From NCBI GenBank assembly GCA_025529335.1, contig JAMYHX010000044.1, positions 62,001 to 126,000 of the forward strand: a stretch of DNA of 64,000 nucleotides, written 5' to 3'. The translations under genes were made by a program, and so were the position numbers. Source of the stretch: Rhizopus sp. PT2906. Lineage: Eukaryota > Mucoromycota > Mucoromycetes > Mucorales > Rhizopodaceae. The first letter of the stretch is position 1, and each line of letters begins with the position of its first letter. Shown piece by piece: positions 36,090-47,110 of the stretch. Below the pieces are notes generated by a model. It did no database searches. It was not told where the DNA came from and saw nothing but the letters and a program-made list of their open reading frames with translations.

Positions 36090-37710
36090 CTGTTTTCCAA
36101 AAACAAATGATTGGCCATTTATTATTGAATGATGGTCGTTTCTGAAAAACTACTTTGTTCTTAGAGAATTCAATTTGTTGGTGGATATTACATTATAATA
36201 TCGAAAACAATGACAGTTGTGAAGCAGTTTTTGGATTTTTTATTTGTCTAATAGTTGGTGGGTCCACCACGAGCCTTGGTCACAGCCTTGACCCTCTTTG
36301 GCATGGAACCAATCAACTTTTTAATTGTTTCTGAAGTAAACTCCCTTCAAACACTCTCCAAAACAACTTCGATTGCTTGTGGGCTTCTGACATGAGGGCA
36401 TAGAGCGTTAACCCTCTTCTTCATCATACTCCAGAGATTCTCAATCGGATTTGAATCCGGTGACAGAGCCAGCCAAGACATCTTGTTTCTGCCTTTTGCC
36501 TCCCTCCATTCGGCAGCAATTTTAGCCCTATGGATGGGTGCGCCATCTTCCATGAGCACAGGACTATCTAGACTTTTGTAAAAGTCTAGTAATACTGGCT
36601 CATAGACTTGGTTTATGAAGTCGGCACTTGTCCTTATGCCTTTCTTCATAAAGACAAGTTTCGACTTCTTTCCACCAGCTATGGCTCCCCAAACCATGAC
36701 AGAAGTTCTGCCGCTTTTGAAGATTGGCTCCAGGCATTATTTGTTGTATTTTTTCCAGTGTCTTGCGCCATACTCTGGGTTGTGAAGACAGTTCGCCGAT
36801 TTCAAAACTCGATTGGCTTGTCAAGATCACCTTTCTCCAGTCATCTACTGTCCAATGAGCATGGTTTTTAGCAAAAATATACCTTGCCTTTTGTTGCTTT
36901 TCGTTCAAGAAAGATTTCTTGACAGCCATATGAGAAGCATAACCAAGTTTTTTCAGATCATTGCGAATTGTGTCCTCACAAGCCTTGGTGCTGATTAATT
37001 GACTAATTTCTTTAAGAGTAGCACGGCGGTTTGCTCGTACTACCCTTCCCAGCTCTCTTCTTTTCCTATCGTTGAAGATAGATCTTCCAGACTTTGGTTT
37101 CGTCTCTACTTTTTCATGTTTTTTTTTCTCCATTGGTAAACTCAACGTACAGTTCTTTCTGTAATGTTCTTGTCAATGGCAATTTGTGCTGCCGAAATGC
37201 CATCACAGCGTCTAGTAACAATTCTTTCTTTTTGAGACAAAGTTAAATAAGCCATTTTATGTGTTAATAAGAGAAAAATATATGAAAGAAGGAGAAGGTA
37301 CACTCTTATTCATCGAGCATCTTTCAAAAAAAAAACCCCCCCGACTTTTAAAAAACGGCAAACACTTTTGTCAGAGCATTGTACATCAGTTTTTGAACAA
37401 TCTGTTTCGTGTAACAATCAGTCTGTAGGTAGATTGCTCCATATAATAAAACTCTGGGTCATTCATGTCGCGATATGGTGGTTGGTTACCAGAATATTGA
37501 GTGAAGTTGCTTGGTTTTGTGGGGGACGTCTTATTCCCCAGTCCATCGCCTCATTTCTATTTTCGTCAACAACATCTTCTCGACCATTAACGAACACATA
37601 ATAAAAGTTTATTTAGAAAGACTGCGAATTGATTATATCAACAAAGTAGTTTTTTGGAAACGACCATCATTCAATGATAAATGGCCAATCATTTTTTCAA
37701 AACGGACAAA
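36090..37710 (-). mobile_element. Tc1/mariner element with long terminal inverted repeats
   Basis: Inverted repeats of roughly 75 bp bracket a transposase relic: left about 36091-36165 and right about 37630-37708, sharing ATGATTGGCCATTTAT, TTGAATGATGGTCGTTT and AAACTACTTTGTT. About 1.6 kb overall, a normal size for Tc1/mariner elements with long TIRs. The exact ends and TA duplication are not certain. It lies between the FAD oxidoreductase gene and a hypothetical gene. Confidence 0.85.
36248..37255 (-). pseudogene. Tc1/mariner transposase, inactivated
   Basis: The reading begins at the ATG 37255-37253 ('AYLTLSQKERIVTR', helix-turn-helix) and covers about 335 codons to a TAG at 36248, the usual Tc1 length. 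It is broken by a TGA at 37144-37142, a frameshift in the A-run at about 37119-37128, another frame change near 36700-36720 and a TGA near 36346-36344. The second catalytic Asp ('MEDGAPIH') and the final Glu block ('SPDSNPIENLW') remain. The first catalytic Asp region reads 'ILTSQSSFEIG', where the family usually has Asp-Glu-Ser. The element therefore cannot encode an active enzyme. Confidence 0.88.
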
Positions 37711-38427
37711 GTTTATCAGCCGCGCTGTAATATTTAATAGCATTCTTTTTTCTTTTTAAGGGCTTTTTTTTTTCATAAGGGCCAATACGAATTTATTTCG
37801 ATGAATTTTATAATACAAAATATACAAGCCTTTGGTCAAATGAAATCGTTATCAATCCAAATAAAAGCTGTATATTCAAAGAATTGATAACAGAGTTTGA
37901 CAAGATAGACTTTAGGATGGACATGTCTTATCTTGAGAGAGAGAGAGAGAATGCCTTTCAACAGTCAAATCAGCTGCTTTGACGGTTTTGCGCCAAGAAA
38001 AATAAAGTTGTTATTGCAGATATTCATAAAAACAAATAGCTTCAATGAGACACAAAGTCCCTTTATTCCAATTTATTCTAAAGGATATAACACAAACTAT
38101 TTGAACATATGCAGCATTGATGTAGCTTTGAATTATACTTTACTATTAGTATATGAACATGCATTAGTGTTGTTTGAGGCGTGACATAGTATCACTATCT
38201 TGCAAGTCAAGTCTGCAGCGTGTGAAGCATGAATCAAAAAGAATAATGAAGTTGTTGATTTAGGGGGGGGGTCGATATTGTCAAGGAGGTAAGAGTAAGA
38301 TAAATAAACAAGCTTCTCGAGCATCATTATTGGATAATGCCTTAGATCGGGCGATGTCACGTTATCGCAATTGATAAGGCTTCTCACACCAGTTTTTTTT
38401 TTATTTTTCATTTCTTTCTTTTCCACA
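37711..38427. other. Intergenic region, no gene recognised
   Basis: AT-rich with a short GA repeat (37934-37951) and a G8 run near 38262-38269. The open frame at 37933-38184 has no family signature. It probably includes the promoter of the following gene, whose leader is T/C-rich. Confidence 0.45.
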
Positions 38428-39200
38428 ATGGCATTTGTACAGCAACAACGACGGCCTGTTCAACGACATCAGCCATACTCTGATGATTCTGTACTACAAC
38501 AACAATCCTCTACGATATCAGATTCTGATAATGATTGGCATGTAATCAGTTCGACCCGTTCACCTTCCACTACATCGTCCATTGGGATTCTATCAGAAAC
38601 TGAGTCTTGCTGTTCATCTTCCTTTAAACCCATCTTTTCTGATACAGATTCAGAAGACATAGATCATATCCTAGAGGCTACACTCAATATACCTTCTCAT
38701 GATGGCACAGGCACCTTTGGACGTACTGCAAGCACTACAAGTAATAGCAGTACGAGTGAAAATGAAGACAGTGCGGTCATGCCTCCCTTTCTACCAACAA
38801 CGTCTGGTATTCGATCACAGGAATTAATTGAAAAAGGAACATATCACGAAAAAAAGTCGTCATCACCGTTATATACGAGCAAAAACCTTGATAGGTAATC
38901 AAGCACACAAGATGTTGTTTTTTATTGACATTATGTAGTATTCCCATTCATCACCCAGCTGGAACAGCAGCTATTCTATCTATCGTTTGGAATAGCCTTC
39001 GAAGAATAACAAATCATATCATCGAAAATGAGACAAATACGATGGACACACTTAGTTCACTCATGTCAGAAGCCATGTTGGAAGGGTACTTGCCATTCGG
39101 ATCGCATTTACATATGGATAAGTCATTATTAGAAGGTATAGAAAACTTTTTTTTAATGCCCCATATGTTTAACTCATACATTGAGCATATAGTTGAATAA
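38428..39200 (+). CDS. Hypothetical Ser/Thr-rich acidic protein
   Basis: Exons 38428-38894 and 38939-39200 joined by a 44-nt GTAATC...TGTAG intron, about 242 residues. The first 150 residues are Ser/Thr/Asp-rich and probably disordered, with a Gln/Arg-rich start. The C-terminal exon is more ordered: a hydrophobic helix ('GTAAILSIVWNSLRRITNHI'), then a Met/Leu-rich region ending 'FNSYIEHIVE'. No known domain was recognised. The many acidic Ser/Thr clusters suggest phosphorylation, but this is only composition. The frame is open upstream to 38371, but 38428 has the better start context after a T/C tract. Confidence 0.55.
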
Positions 39201-39632
39201 CTCGTTAAATTATGCACTTAATAAAAATGGTTGCACCCCAAAAATAACCATAGTGACCGGAGCTCCAATTGAAAAAGTCATGGTGACGATGAATGATTGC
39301 TAAGGGCACCCACATCTGACCAAAAGCCATGTCTGACAAAAGGCATGACAGCCTTGAGCATTGTCTTTCTCTGTTCATAGTAAACTTGATGACGTTAAAG
39401 AATCATGCTATGCCGCAACACGGCTTTTCACTTTTAAAGTTGACTGCCATTGCATCTTTTTTCTCAATTTAATAACAAGAAAAAAAAAAGATTTTTTGTA
39501 AAAACGATGCATTTGTTGTCTAATTAAAACTGGATATATTATTCATTTGTGTGGCTTGTATGATTTAATTGGCAGAAAAAAGAACTACTTTATCTGGAAA
39601 AGCTGTCAATTTTTTTTCCTTCTCTTTTGACT
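39201..39632. other. Intergenic region, nothing recognised
   Basis: AT-rich spacer between two co-directional genes, with A- and T-runs near 39480-39500. No repeat or RNA gene is supported. Confidence 0.5.
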
Positions 39633-41234
39633 ATGAGCTTCCACACCTACCGACAGCGAAAACTAAGGTCGACACAGCCCATACTGACACGTACACAGAT
39701 ACGTGAGCTTGGTAAAATGATGAGCTTTTCGTCGTTTCGCCAATCGGTTGAGTTCTTTATGGCAAGTATGTCGCTTGTCTAACCTTTGAGGGGAAAGTAT
39801 TACTTACATACAGTAATAGGATCCCATCAATTACTTTAAGTTGAGTAAGGTCAAGATGGCAGAGATACATCAATATCTCATAGACAAGGGTATCACCGAG
39901 CAACGATGTCCCAATTCACATATTCGACAAGGTGATCATTCAAGAGTACTCATATCCATCTTGTTCCCTGGTTACCCTATCATCAAAGCCAGTGAACAAC
40001 ACTATCGCGATATGCGAGAAAAGTAAGTGTGTGCTTCTCTGTGAGGTTTTAGTATCTGACATTGTTTTGGTTTAGTCGTACTTATCAGGCCAAGATGATT
40101 GATCTCGCGTACGACATACTACCCACCACCGATAAATACGAGCGACTAGACGAACTCTTCCGGACACAAGTCTCGTGGCGCTCTGACTGTAGCGTCGAGA
40201 TCCCGCTTAAGAAACTGAACCGAGCGACTGTTGTCGAAGGCCATGCCGAGTCCAACTTCAATGTCCGTCTCTTCTTTTACATGTGGTCGACCGAGCGCAT
40301 ACCATGGCACCCAGACGATACATTGACACACATCGGCGTTAATGACGAAATGCAGCCTTTGAGTGAGCACGAGAAGGATTTGCTACGTTTTGGGTTCTTG
40401 CATATTGATATCACAGACAAGTCAAGTGTGATCACCAAGGCCAATCGACGTACGACAGGTAGCGTCAAGTTATCCTTCAAGTTCACTCAACCACCAAACG
40501 TCAGGCACGTATCCGTGTGTGCAGTCTGGGAAAAGACACCGGAGGAATTAACGAGTCAGTTATATGCTCAGACTGCCTCACTCTATATCGGTCAAGCTAC
40601 CGAAAAGGCCTCAAGGTATCCAGAAAAGGCAGATCAAGTACAAAAGAAGACGGTACAGGCGCTACGGCCGTGCGGTAGCCCGAATGATAAGCTGATCCTT
40701 GCCAAAACAGAAACACTGCTGTTGACCTGTGGTGAGATGTTTGCCGAAGCTTGGAACAGTACGTTTTTTTTTTTAAAAAAACTCTTTGATGATTGATCTC
40801 TTCCTATTATAGATTGTGATAGTGAAGATCAAGAAGAAGATGACGATATTGTGGCTGGTGATGAGGTCGTATCCATGATGGATCCTATTCTTCTTTCAAT
40901 CATTCAGCATCCTGCTCGATGCATCTTTTGTACTCATCGTACTTGTTTTGATGCACAAGTCTTTTTCAGATTTCAAATCAATTCAATGAATTGGCAATGT
41001 CCTATTTGTTGTGTCAAGATCCGCGGCATTCAAGACCTTTATATTGATTATCACACGAAACTAGCTTTGACTCAATATCCAAATCAAGAAAAACTGATAA
41101 GACGTAACGATGATACCTATGCTCCTATCCAGGATAGCACACCAGAGAAAGTGTCGCTCAAGAGGGAGCCTCATGAAATCATTACTATTCAGGAAGAAGA
41201 CGAAGAGCCCGTTAAGAAAAAGATAAAGCATTAG
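39633..41234 (+). CDS. SP-RING (Siz/PIAS-type) SUMO E3 ligase
   Basis: Exons: 39633-39761, 39820-40022, 40076-40758, 40813-41234, about 478 residues. SP-RING proteins pair the SUMO E2 Ubc9 with substrates. The SP-RING at about residues 360-410 has the pattern 'C-x2-CTHRTCFDAQ...WQCPICCVKI'. An N-terminal helical segment ('KLSKVKMAEIHQYLIDKGI') is SAP-like. The middle third (about 120-290) occupies the PINIT position. The C-terminus is acidic, ends in a basic KKKIKH nuclear signal and contains hydrophobic-acidic stretches ('EIITIQEEDEE') that could be a SUMO-interacting motif. The first intron needs a GC donor to keep frame. Orthology to Siz1 rather than another PIAS-type protein is inferred. 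Confidence 0.85.
39762..39819 (+). other. GC-AG intron in the SP-RING gene
   Basis: The donor is GCAAGT after ...TTCTTTATG and the acceptor ...GTAATAG. The nearby GTATGT would leave the wrong phase, and the codon before the acceptor is a stop, so the GC donor is required by the frame of 'DPINYFKLSK'. Confidence 0.65.
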
Positions 41235-41490
41235 CATGTGATTTTTGTCATACAATAAAAAATATAATATCATGGTGTTTAGACCAAAAGGATGTAAACT
41301 CTAAAGAAAATAAAAAGGAGAAAAAAAAAAAGATAATACAATCAAATTGATATTGACTGAGTATATGTATGTGTACGTATCATCATAATCACCATAACAA
41401 TCAAAAACTTTATTGTTATTGTTGTCATGGTTACTTGTAAAAAAAATTTTTTCCCCCTTTTTCTCCTTTCTACCTTTTTTTATACAAAAC

Positions 41491-42138
41491 ATGAAATGGT
41501 TCCAGTCGAGGCATGACTTCAACTATGAGTGGAGTCTTGTCTCTGCTGCCAATTGGCAAAAGTACCCAAATGAAAGTTGCACTCATGTTGCTCATGTTGA
41601 TGTACTTTGTCGAACCATTGATCCAGACACAGGCTTACTGACGACCGAAAGACTGATTACAGTGAACCAACATATACCCACCTTGATTAGAAAAGTAAGA
41701 TTGTAAATGATGCTTTTGTAGTTATTCATTCAATATAGATTCTTGGTCCAGGCACAACCCAATACGTACATGAAATATCAACCATTGACCCAAAAAGTAA
41801 AACTTTGACTATGCGCTCGGTCAATTTGACACTATCGCATCTATTAAAAGTAGAAGAAACGATTGTATATCAAGAACATCCCGAGGATAGAAAAAAGTAA
41901 GTGGGGGAAAATATCGTCAATACCCTTATTTATACCCTTCGATAGAACATTATTTACTCAGCAAGCAGCCATCTCAGCAGGAAGTTTAGTCTCTGGATGG
42001 TCACATGTACTAGAAGAGTTCTCTCTTCGAAGATTTAAACAGAATGCAGATATTGGACGTGCAGGATTTAATAAAGTCCTTGAACGATTTGTGGGGATGC
42101 AACAACAACAACAACAGCAACAGCAGCAGCAACAGTAA
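41491..42138 (+). CDS. PRELI/MSF1-domain mitochondrial lipid-transfer protein (Ups/SLMO-like)
   Basis: Exons 41491-41694, 41739-41896, 41946-42138, about 184 residues, the normal family size. PRELI proteins shuttle phosphatidic acid or phosphatidylserine across the mitochondrial intermembrane space with Mdm35/TRIAP1. The domain begins at residue 1 ('MKWFQSRHDFNYEWSLV') and shows 'KYPNESCTHVAHVDVLCRTI' and 'SAGSLVSGWSHVLEEFSLRR', near-canonical for slowmo/Ups2. The C-terminus is a run of about 11 glutamines from mixed CAA/CAG codons, which is unusual and may vary in length. It lies 88 bp upstream of PEX16. Confidence 0.9.
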
Positions 42139-42226
42139 TTGGGTAAAAAAAAGCTGACACATCTGTATAATTTTTCGTTCACATAAATAAAATCATTTTT
42201 TTTTCTCTTTCATTTATTTAAAAACG

Positions 42227-43560
42227 ATGAAGTATTTCCAGTTGTATGAAGAGTTCTTGATCAAAAATGCCTCTCAGATAACAAGCATTGAGTCATCCTT
42301 ACGATCCTTGACTTTTATCTTGCCTGGTATATGAATTTAATGCGTTCTTTTATTTGTATTAATCCAAACTGCAGGTCGTTTCCAAGACGCTGAACTTGCC
42401 TCACAAGCGCGTAAATATATATATATACATATATGCTTTAGATAAGCGATATATACCCAACCTTTTCATTTAATAGTATACGCCGCGCTTAACTTGGTCG
42501 ATCTATATCACAATTCGATCATACGAAAGGCCATACTTGCAAGACGTGACCAAGTGGAAGAATCAGCATTTAACAAGTACATTCACTTTTGGTCTTCTCG
42601 CTCCAACTTGAATGCAACAGCGTCCAGTTTACTTTCTGTCATCCTTTATACCCAAGTTTTGATAGAAATGGCCGTATTAAAGAAATATGGCAAGAAGAGA
42701 CAGTGGGAGTGCATTGCATATCTAGAGGGCCTCAAGTAAAAAGAAAAAGAAAAAGAAAAATTAATGACAACAGATGGTTAAGACTAACTACTTTAGGGTA
42801 ATGTTGAGACTCTTTATCTTTCAAACAACAGGTCAACGCATGACCCTTTCTCCACCTCACTTAAAACGCGATATTGACCCTCAGACGCTGGCAATTCAAC
42901 CACAAGAGGATGATGAGACTTGGGTTGGAAAAAGAACAGGCATCCGTGTGAAACGAATGAAAGACTGCTTTCAAACAAACTCAAAGAGTACAGATGTCAC
43001 CGACTTTTTATTGTCCAGAAAGTTGACAGCAGACATGTTACGAAAACCCGATCAGATGGTGACTGTTCAAAAGAATATATCCAAACTAGGAGAACTGATG
43101 TATATCCTTCGACCCCTTATTTATGGTAAATTATATTCAAACAAAGCAATCGCATATTAACATGTCCATAAGTAATGGCGATTTTGAAGTGGGGTAAAAG
43201 ATCCTGGAGACCTTGGATCATGTCGTTAGCGATTGAACTGTTATCGCAGGCAGCGTTAAAGGCAGGATATAGAGCGACAAGTGACCGTACGAGGATGATG
43301 CCACTAGAGAAGGATGAATTTCATCGACGTCGAAGATTGCTGCTGCTCAATGTCATGCGAGGTATCTTTTACCTAAAGATTACTCGGCCTCGTCTAGAGA
43401 GCTTCTGTAATCGAACAGAAGACAAGCCTATCTTGTCCTTGGCTTCAAGTAAGTTATATATAAAATGTATATCAACTTGTCATTCATGTTCCGATTAGAT
43501 ATTATTCGTGAGTATTTACCATTGTGGCAAGACATTTACTTTTATACTTCTGCCTCTTAA
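42227..43560 (+). CDS. PEX16: Peroxisomal membrane biogenesis protein Pex16
   Basis: Integral membrane peroxin needed for insertion of peroxisomal membrane proteins together with Pex3 and Pex19. Exons: 42227-42326, 42375-42410, 42477-42735, 42797-43125, 43173-43448, 43499-43560, about 353 residues (human 336). Diagnostic stretches are 'ILPGRFQDAELASQALYAAL', 'VLIEMAVLKKYGKKRQWECI', 'LKWGKRSWRPWIMSLAIEL' and the C-terminal 'EYLPLWQDIYFY'. Exon 2 is only 36 nt, and intron 3 (42411-42476) contains a TA repeat. It is in a compact same-strand run, with the mannosyltransferase starting 67 bp after the stop. Confidence 0.94.
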
Positions 43561-43627
43561 ACTCTCGTTGCACACGTAATAAATTTTTTATTTTTATTTC
43601 CTTTTTTTTTTTTTTTTTTTTTCCTTA

Positions 43628-44664
43628 ATGCCATTAACGACCAAGATACAACTCATCACTCTACTCATCACAAGCTGTATCTTGTTCTATTGGTTCTTAT
43701 TTAGCACAAGCCAATCGCACATTACAGACCAATGCAACCAATATCGATACTCATTTACCAATCTCAATAGACCAACAAGAAAAGAGGATGCACATGTATT
43801 GATATTGACCCCATTTAAACAATCAGCTCATCTTGTAGATACTTACTTTGACAACCTCTTGAAACTTACCTACCCTCATCACCTCATCTCGTTGGGATTT
43901 CTTGTTTCTGATTCAACGGATGGTACTTTTGAAAAGCTTCAATCCAGGGCACAACAGACACTACCCGAGTGGCAACGGTTCAATAAGATCACTGTGCTTC
44001 AAAAGGACTATAAATACGATCTGCCTACAAATGAGGATCGTCACAAGTTTGAAGTTCAAATTCAACGACGAGCCATCATGGCCAAGAGTCGAAACACCCT
44101 GCTGTCAACTACATTGAGCGAAGAGCATGATTGGGTTCTTTGGTTGGACGGAGATGTGATAGAGTATCCTGCAACCTTGCTGGACGAACTGATTTCGTTG
44201 GATAAGGATGTGATAGCACCCAACTGTTGGTGGCACTCGTATAATGAAAAGGGAGGATATGATAAGAATAATTGGCAAGAGACGAATGAAAGTATAGAGT
44301 TTCAAAAGACAATTCCTCATGATCAAGTATTGGTTGAAGGTATTGTATTTTAGCAATGGGAAAATGAATGTATATTGATGATGTATGTATACTAGGGTAC
44401 GAAGCAGTCTTGAATACACATAGAAAGTTGATGATTGATATGGTCAATGAAGGAGGCAATACAGATATGTATTATACCATTCCCTTGGATGCTGTAGGAG
44501 GCACCTGTACGTTTGTAAGAGCTCAGGTGCATCGTGATGGTGCCATCTTTCCTCCTTTTGCCTATCAGCATCAAGTAGAGACAGAAGGTTTTGCAAAGAT
44601 AACAAAGTCTCTAGGTTACTCGATTTGGGGATTACCCAACTACTTTGTATATCATTATATCTAA
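43628..44664 (+). CDS. Anp1/Mnn9-family mannosyltransferase (type II membrane)
   Basis: Exons 43628-44339 and 44396-44664, about 326 residues. Golgi glycosyltransferase of the Anp1/Van1/Mnn9 family, which extends the mannan backbone of N-glycans. There is one N-terminal membrane anchor at about residues 7-26 and a Rossmann-like core with 'VLILTPFKQSAHLVDTYFDN' and 'FLVSDSTDGTF'. The metal-binding D-x-D is at D174/D176 ('LWLDGDVIEY'). Then come 'APNCWWHSYNEKGGYDKNNW' and the C-terminal 'AVGGTCTFVRAQVHRDGAIF', both hallmarks of the family. It is at the short end of the family range but has all the core blocks. The leader is a 20-nt T run. Confidence 0.92.
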
Positions 44665-45539
44665 TCGTATCTACTTCCCTTCCATACACTTCACAAAGGG
44701 AGTATCTTGGCGGCATCATACTTATAAATCATCACAAATGGTAATAGTAATAGTAATAGTCATAATAATAAAGGATGTAGAATTACTCTGGACATTGTGT
44801 CGGGTCTTTACCTAAATAATCTGAACTAACCTTGGATACGGCTGTGTACCTTTTTAATAGATACAGTCACGCATAATGGTGATATTAACCTTTAATCTAA
44901 AAAAATACAACCAAAAAACATAGTGTAGGTTCAGTGGACCGTCCATGAACAGATTTCAGTCTCTTCTATACAATAGAAAATATATAGCTTTATTCACAAG
45001 TCTTTTTAACCACAAGAGATCACGCAACTAAAAATAAACATATCTTCCAACTTCAACATTTGGAACGCTGTGGAAGAAGCTGTCTATAAAAGTATTATCA
45101 TTTGTTAATGAGAGGCTTTCTGCATTAAAAGAAGGACTTGAAAGACCATTCTTTCATGTATTCAATAATTCTTCTACTTACCACAGATTCATTCCCATCA
45201 AACCTGAGGTTGAAGTCATCACCAGTGGCAGCAGCTGAATATTCACGCCCAGGTATGTAGACTAGAGCTTCAATCATGAGCCCTACTTTAGCTGTTAGAG
45301 GAAGAGGAAGGGATGGAGGAGGATATAAAGCGCAGAAGAAGCAGCCAGAGAATGTGAATAGTGACCCACTGACGGTTCCAGTTCTTTGTTTAAATAGTCT
45401 ATTTGATACAAAGCAATGCTTGTTGCTATTTAGCTTAGTGCTGAGGTAGCAGCAAGTACCAACTGCTGAAGGCCGTATTCCCAGGAGCGTCAATACGTGA
45501 AACTAAGTTAAATTCAGGTATATCATAACTCTCACGAAG
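44665..45539. other. Intergenic region with a low-confidence minus-strand frame
   Basis: Begins with a TAATAG microsatellite (about 44738-44765). The minus-strand frame 45493-45125 has a coding-like tail ('DDFNLRFDGNESVVSRRI') but no recognised domain. It lies downstream, in the same orientation, of the helicase/endonuclease relic and may be part of the same decayed element. Confidence 0.4.
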
Positions 45540-45900
45540 AGCAAGACATCTGATTGCTGAAAAGTAGTATCACTAATGATTTGGTCAATATGAGCTCGCA
45601 GGCTTTGAATATTGTGGAATATGATTTGCATTGTATTGCGGTTATTTGGTTACGCCAAGTGCTGAAACTTGGGTGGTAGCGCGACAGTCTTCTGTCTAAC
45701 TAATTCGTTCCTCTGCTCAGGATTTGAATCAGATTCAAGCAATTTGGGAAAGATAAGCCTGCTGTCCTTACAAACACGAATCAATCCAGTGGGTATTGTT
45801 GCTTTAGGGCAGGCGACATATAATAGTTATCGAAACATTCTTGCAACCCCATCATTAACTATTACCAAAGTATGAGTCTGCTCTGCGATTTGTGAATAAT
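45540..45900 (-). pseudogene. Helitron-type helicase C-terminus plus endonuclease-like start, decayed
   Basis: On the minus strand, about 45825-45780 reads 'YVACPKATIPTGLI', a decayed helicase motif VI block (family form like LYVACSRATxxxGLYI). It is followed at about 45637-45541 by 'MQIIFHNIQSLRAHIDQII' and 'SDVLLF', resembling the start of an exonuclease/endonuclease/phosphatase fold as found after PIF1-like helicases in fungal elements. Stops separate the blocks and the remainder is not legible. The call rests on short motifs, so moderate confidence only. Confidence 0.5.
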
Positions 45901-46350
45901 AAGAGCTTCTGCTAATAGTAATGGAAATTACGTTCTGTTCACTGGGGATGACTCTTTATGCTCCTCCTCACAATTAGAATCAGCAGTTCGATCATTGTCC
46001 AATCACCTGGTAAAAAAAAAAAAAAAAGCTCATGTATTTGACCTACCTGCTGTTGTTGTGGGTCAGATCTCAAAATCATGACTTGAATTAGGTTAAAAAG
46101 AAAAGAGTGTATTTCTTTGTTTACAGTATCCAATTTATTTTTAAAGGAAATAAGAAAAAAAAAGTCATTAAATACGTAGGAGGGATATGTCGAAAGGGAT
46201 ACTGATATAGGCGTATTCATTATCCATAACGCAAGGCGCAGCTACGGGAGCTGTCTTGCTTTTCATCAATCAGTTCATTCAAGGTCGTCAAGATTTTATC
46301 CAAATGAGTGTTGTAGCGTATGGCCGCAAGCAAACACAAAAAAAAAGTGG

Positions 46351-47110
46351 TCAGTCATAATCCATAAACCGATCGAGATGAGACTGGTTTAGGAACCAGA
46401 AACCTGACATCTTATGTCCATCAAAGGGGGCATTTTTATACTGTATAAAAAGTTTTGAAAAGAAAAAAAAAAGGGGGGATTTCAGGAATAAAGGGTGAAC
46501 CGCGCGACGGTCTGACGAGGCGATTCGTTGCTTGTATTCCTCGAAAACGGCTACGGGATATAGGAGAGGGTTAGTGTGTGGGTGAAGCATGATGACTTTC
46601 GTCACACATTGGCCTTGACTTTTCTCCTCGGGGGCTACGATACTTAGAGAGAGAACCTTGTCGAAGGAAACTGTAGTCGTGTCTAAATCCACGCGTTCTA
46701 AGTCGAAGGGGCGTAGGAACTCAGCCATAGCGAGAAGCCAGCAAGTTTTCGCCGTCAACTGGGCCCTGTTGAGAGATGAATTGGAACCCCCAAGATTTGA
46801 GATATTGAATAGTAGGAGTAACATCATAGGACCAATGTTCTGGAGGAATAATGGTGTTCGAGCATAGTACTTGATAAAATCTTGGTAGGGTTTGGAATTA
46901 CGAGTGTTCGGTTGGGCGTCGGCAGGAAACATGGCAATAATGGCGGTGGCATATGACAGGAAGACTTCAAGCGTTTGGTGGTACGTTGGTCAGCCAAGTA
47001 ATTGATCAGCTGTGTGGGCGAGGGATCGAGGTGATCATATTCCTGGGCGTCACGCCAGAGTCCAATATGCTTGTTTTCGGAAGGTGTACTGATGTTTGCT
47101 GCTGAGATGA
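46351..47110 (-). pseudogene. Crypton-like tyrosine recombinase relic
   Basis: The longest open piece (46932-46351) includes 'AQLTAKTCWLLAMAEFLRPF' and 'DLERVDLD', followed by a beta-rich block and 'HPHTNPLLYPVAVFEEYKQR', as in the catalytic domain of tyrosine recombinases encoded by fungal Cryptons. The Arg in 'EFLRPFD' would be the first catalytic Arg. Upstream (to about 47110) the frame shifts but continues the DNA-binding half ('DAQEYDHLDPSPTQLINYLA'). No intact catalytic Tyr end was found, and an A-run (about 46460-46470) disrupts the 3' part. It is not a working gene. Confidence 0.6.

Noticed and set aside
41958..42182. Minus-strand frame with poly-Cys
   Set aside because: Antisense reading of the CAA/CAG repeat in the PRELI-domain gene.
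44105..44574. Several minus-strand frames opposite the mannosyltransferase
   Set aside because: Shadows of a well-supported coding exon.
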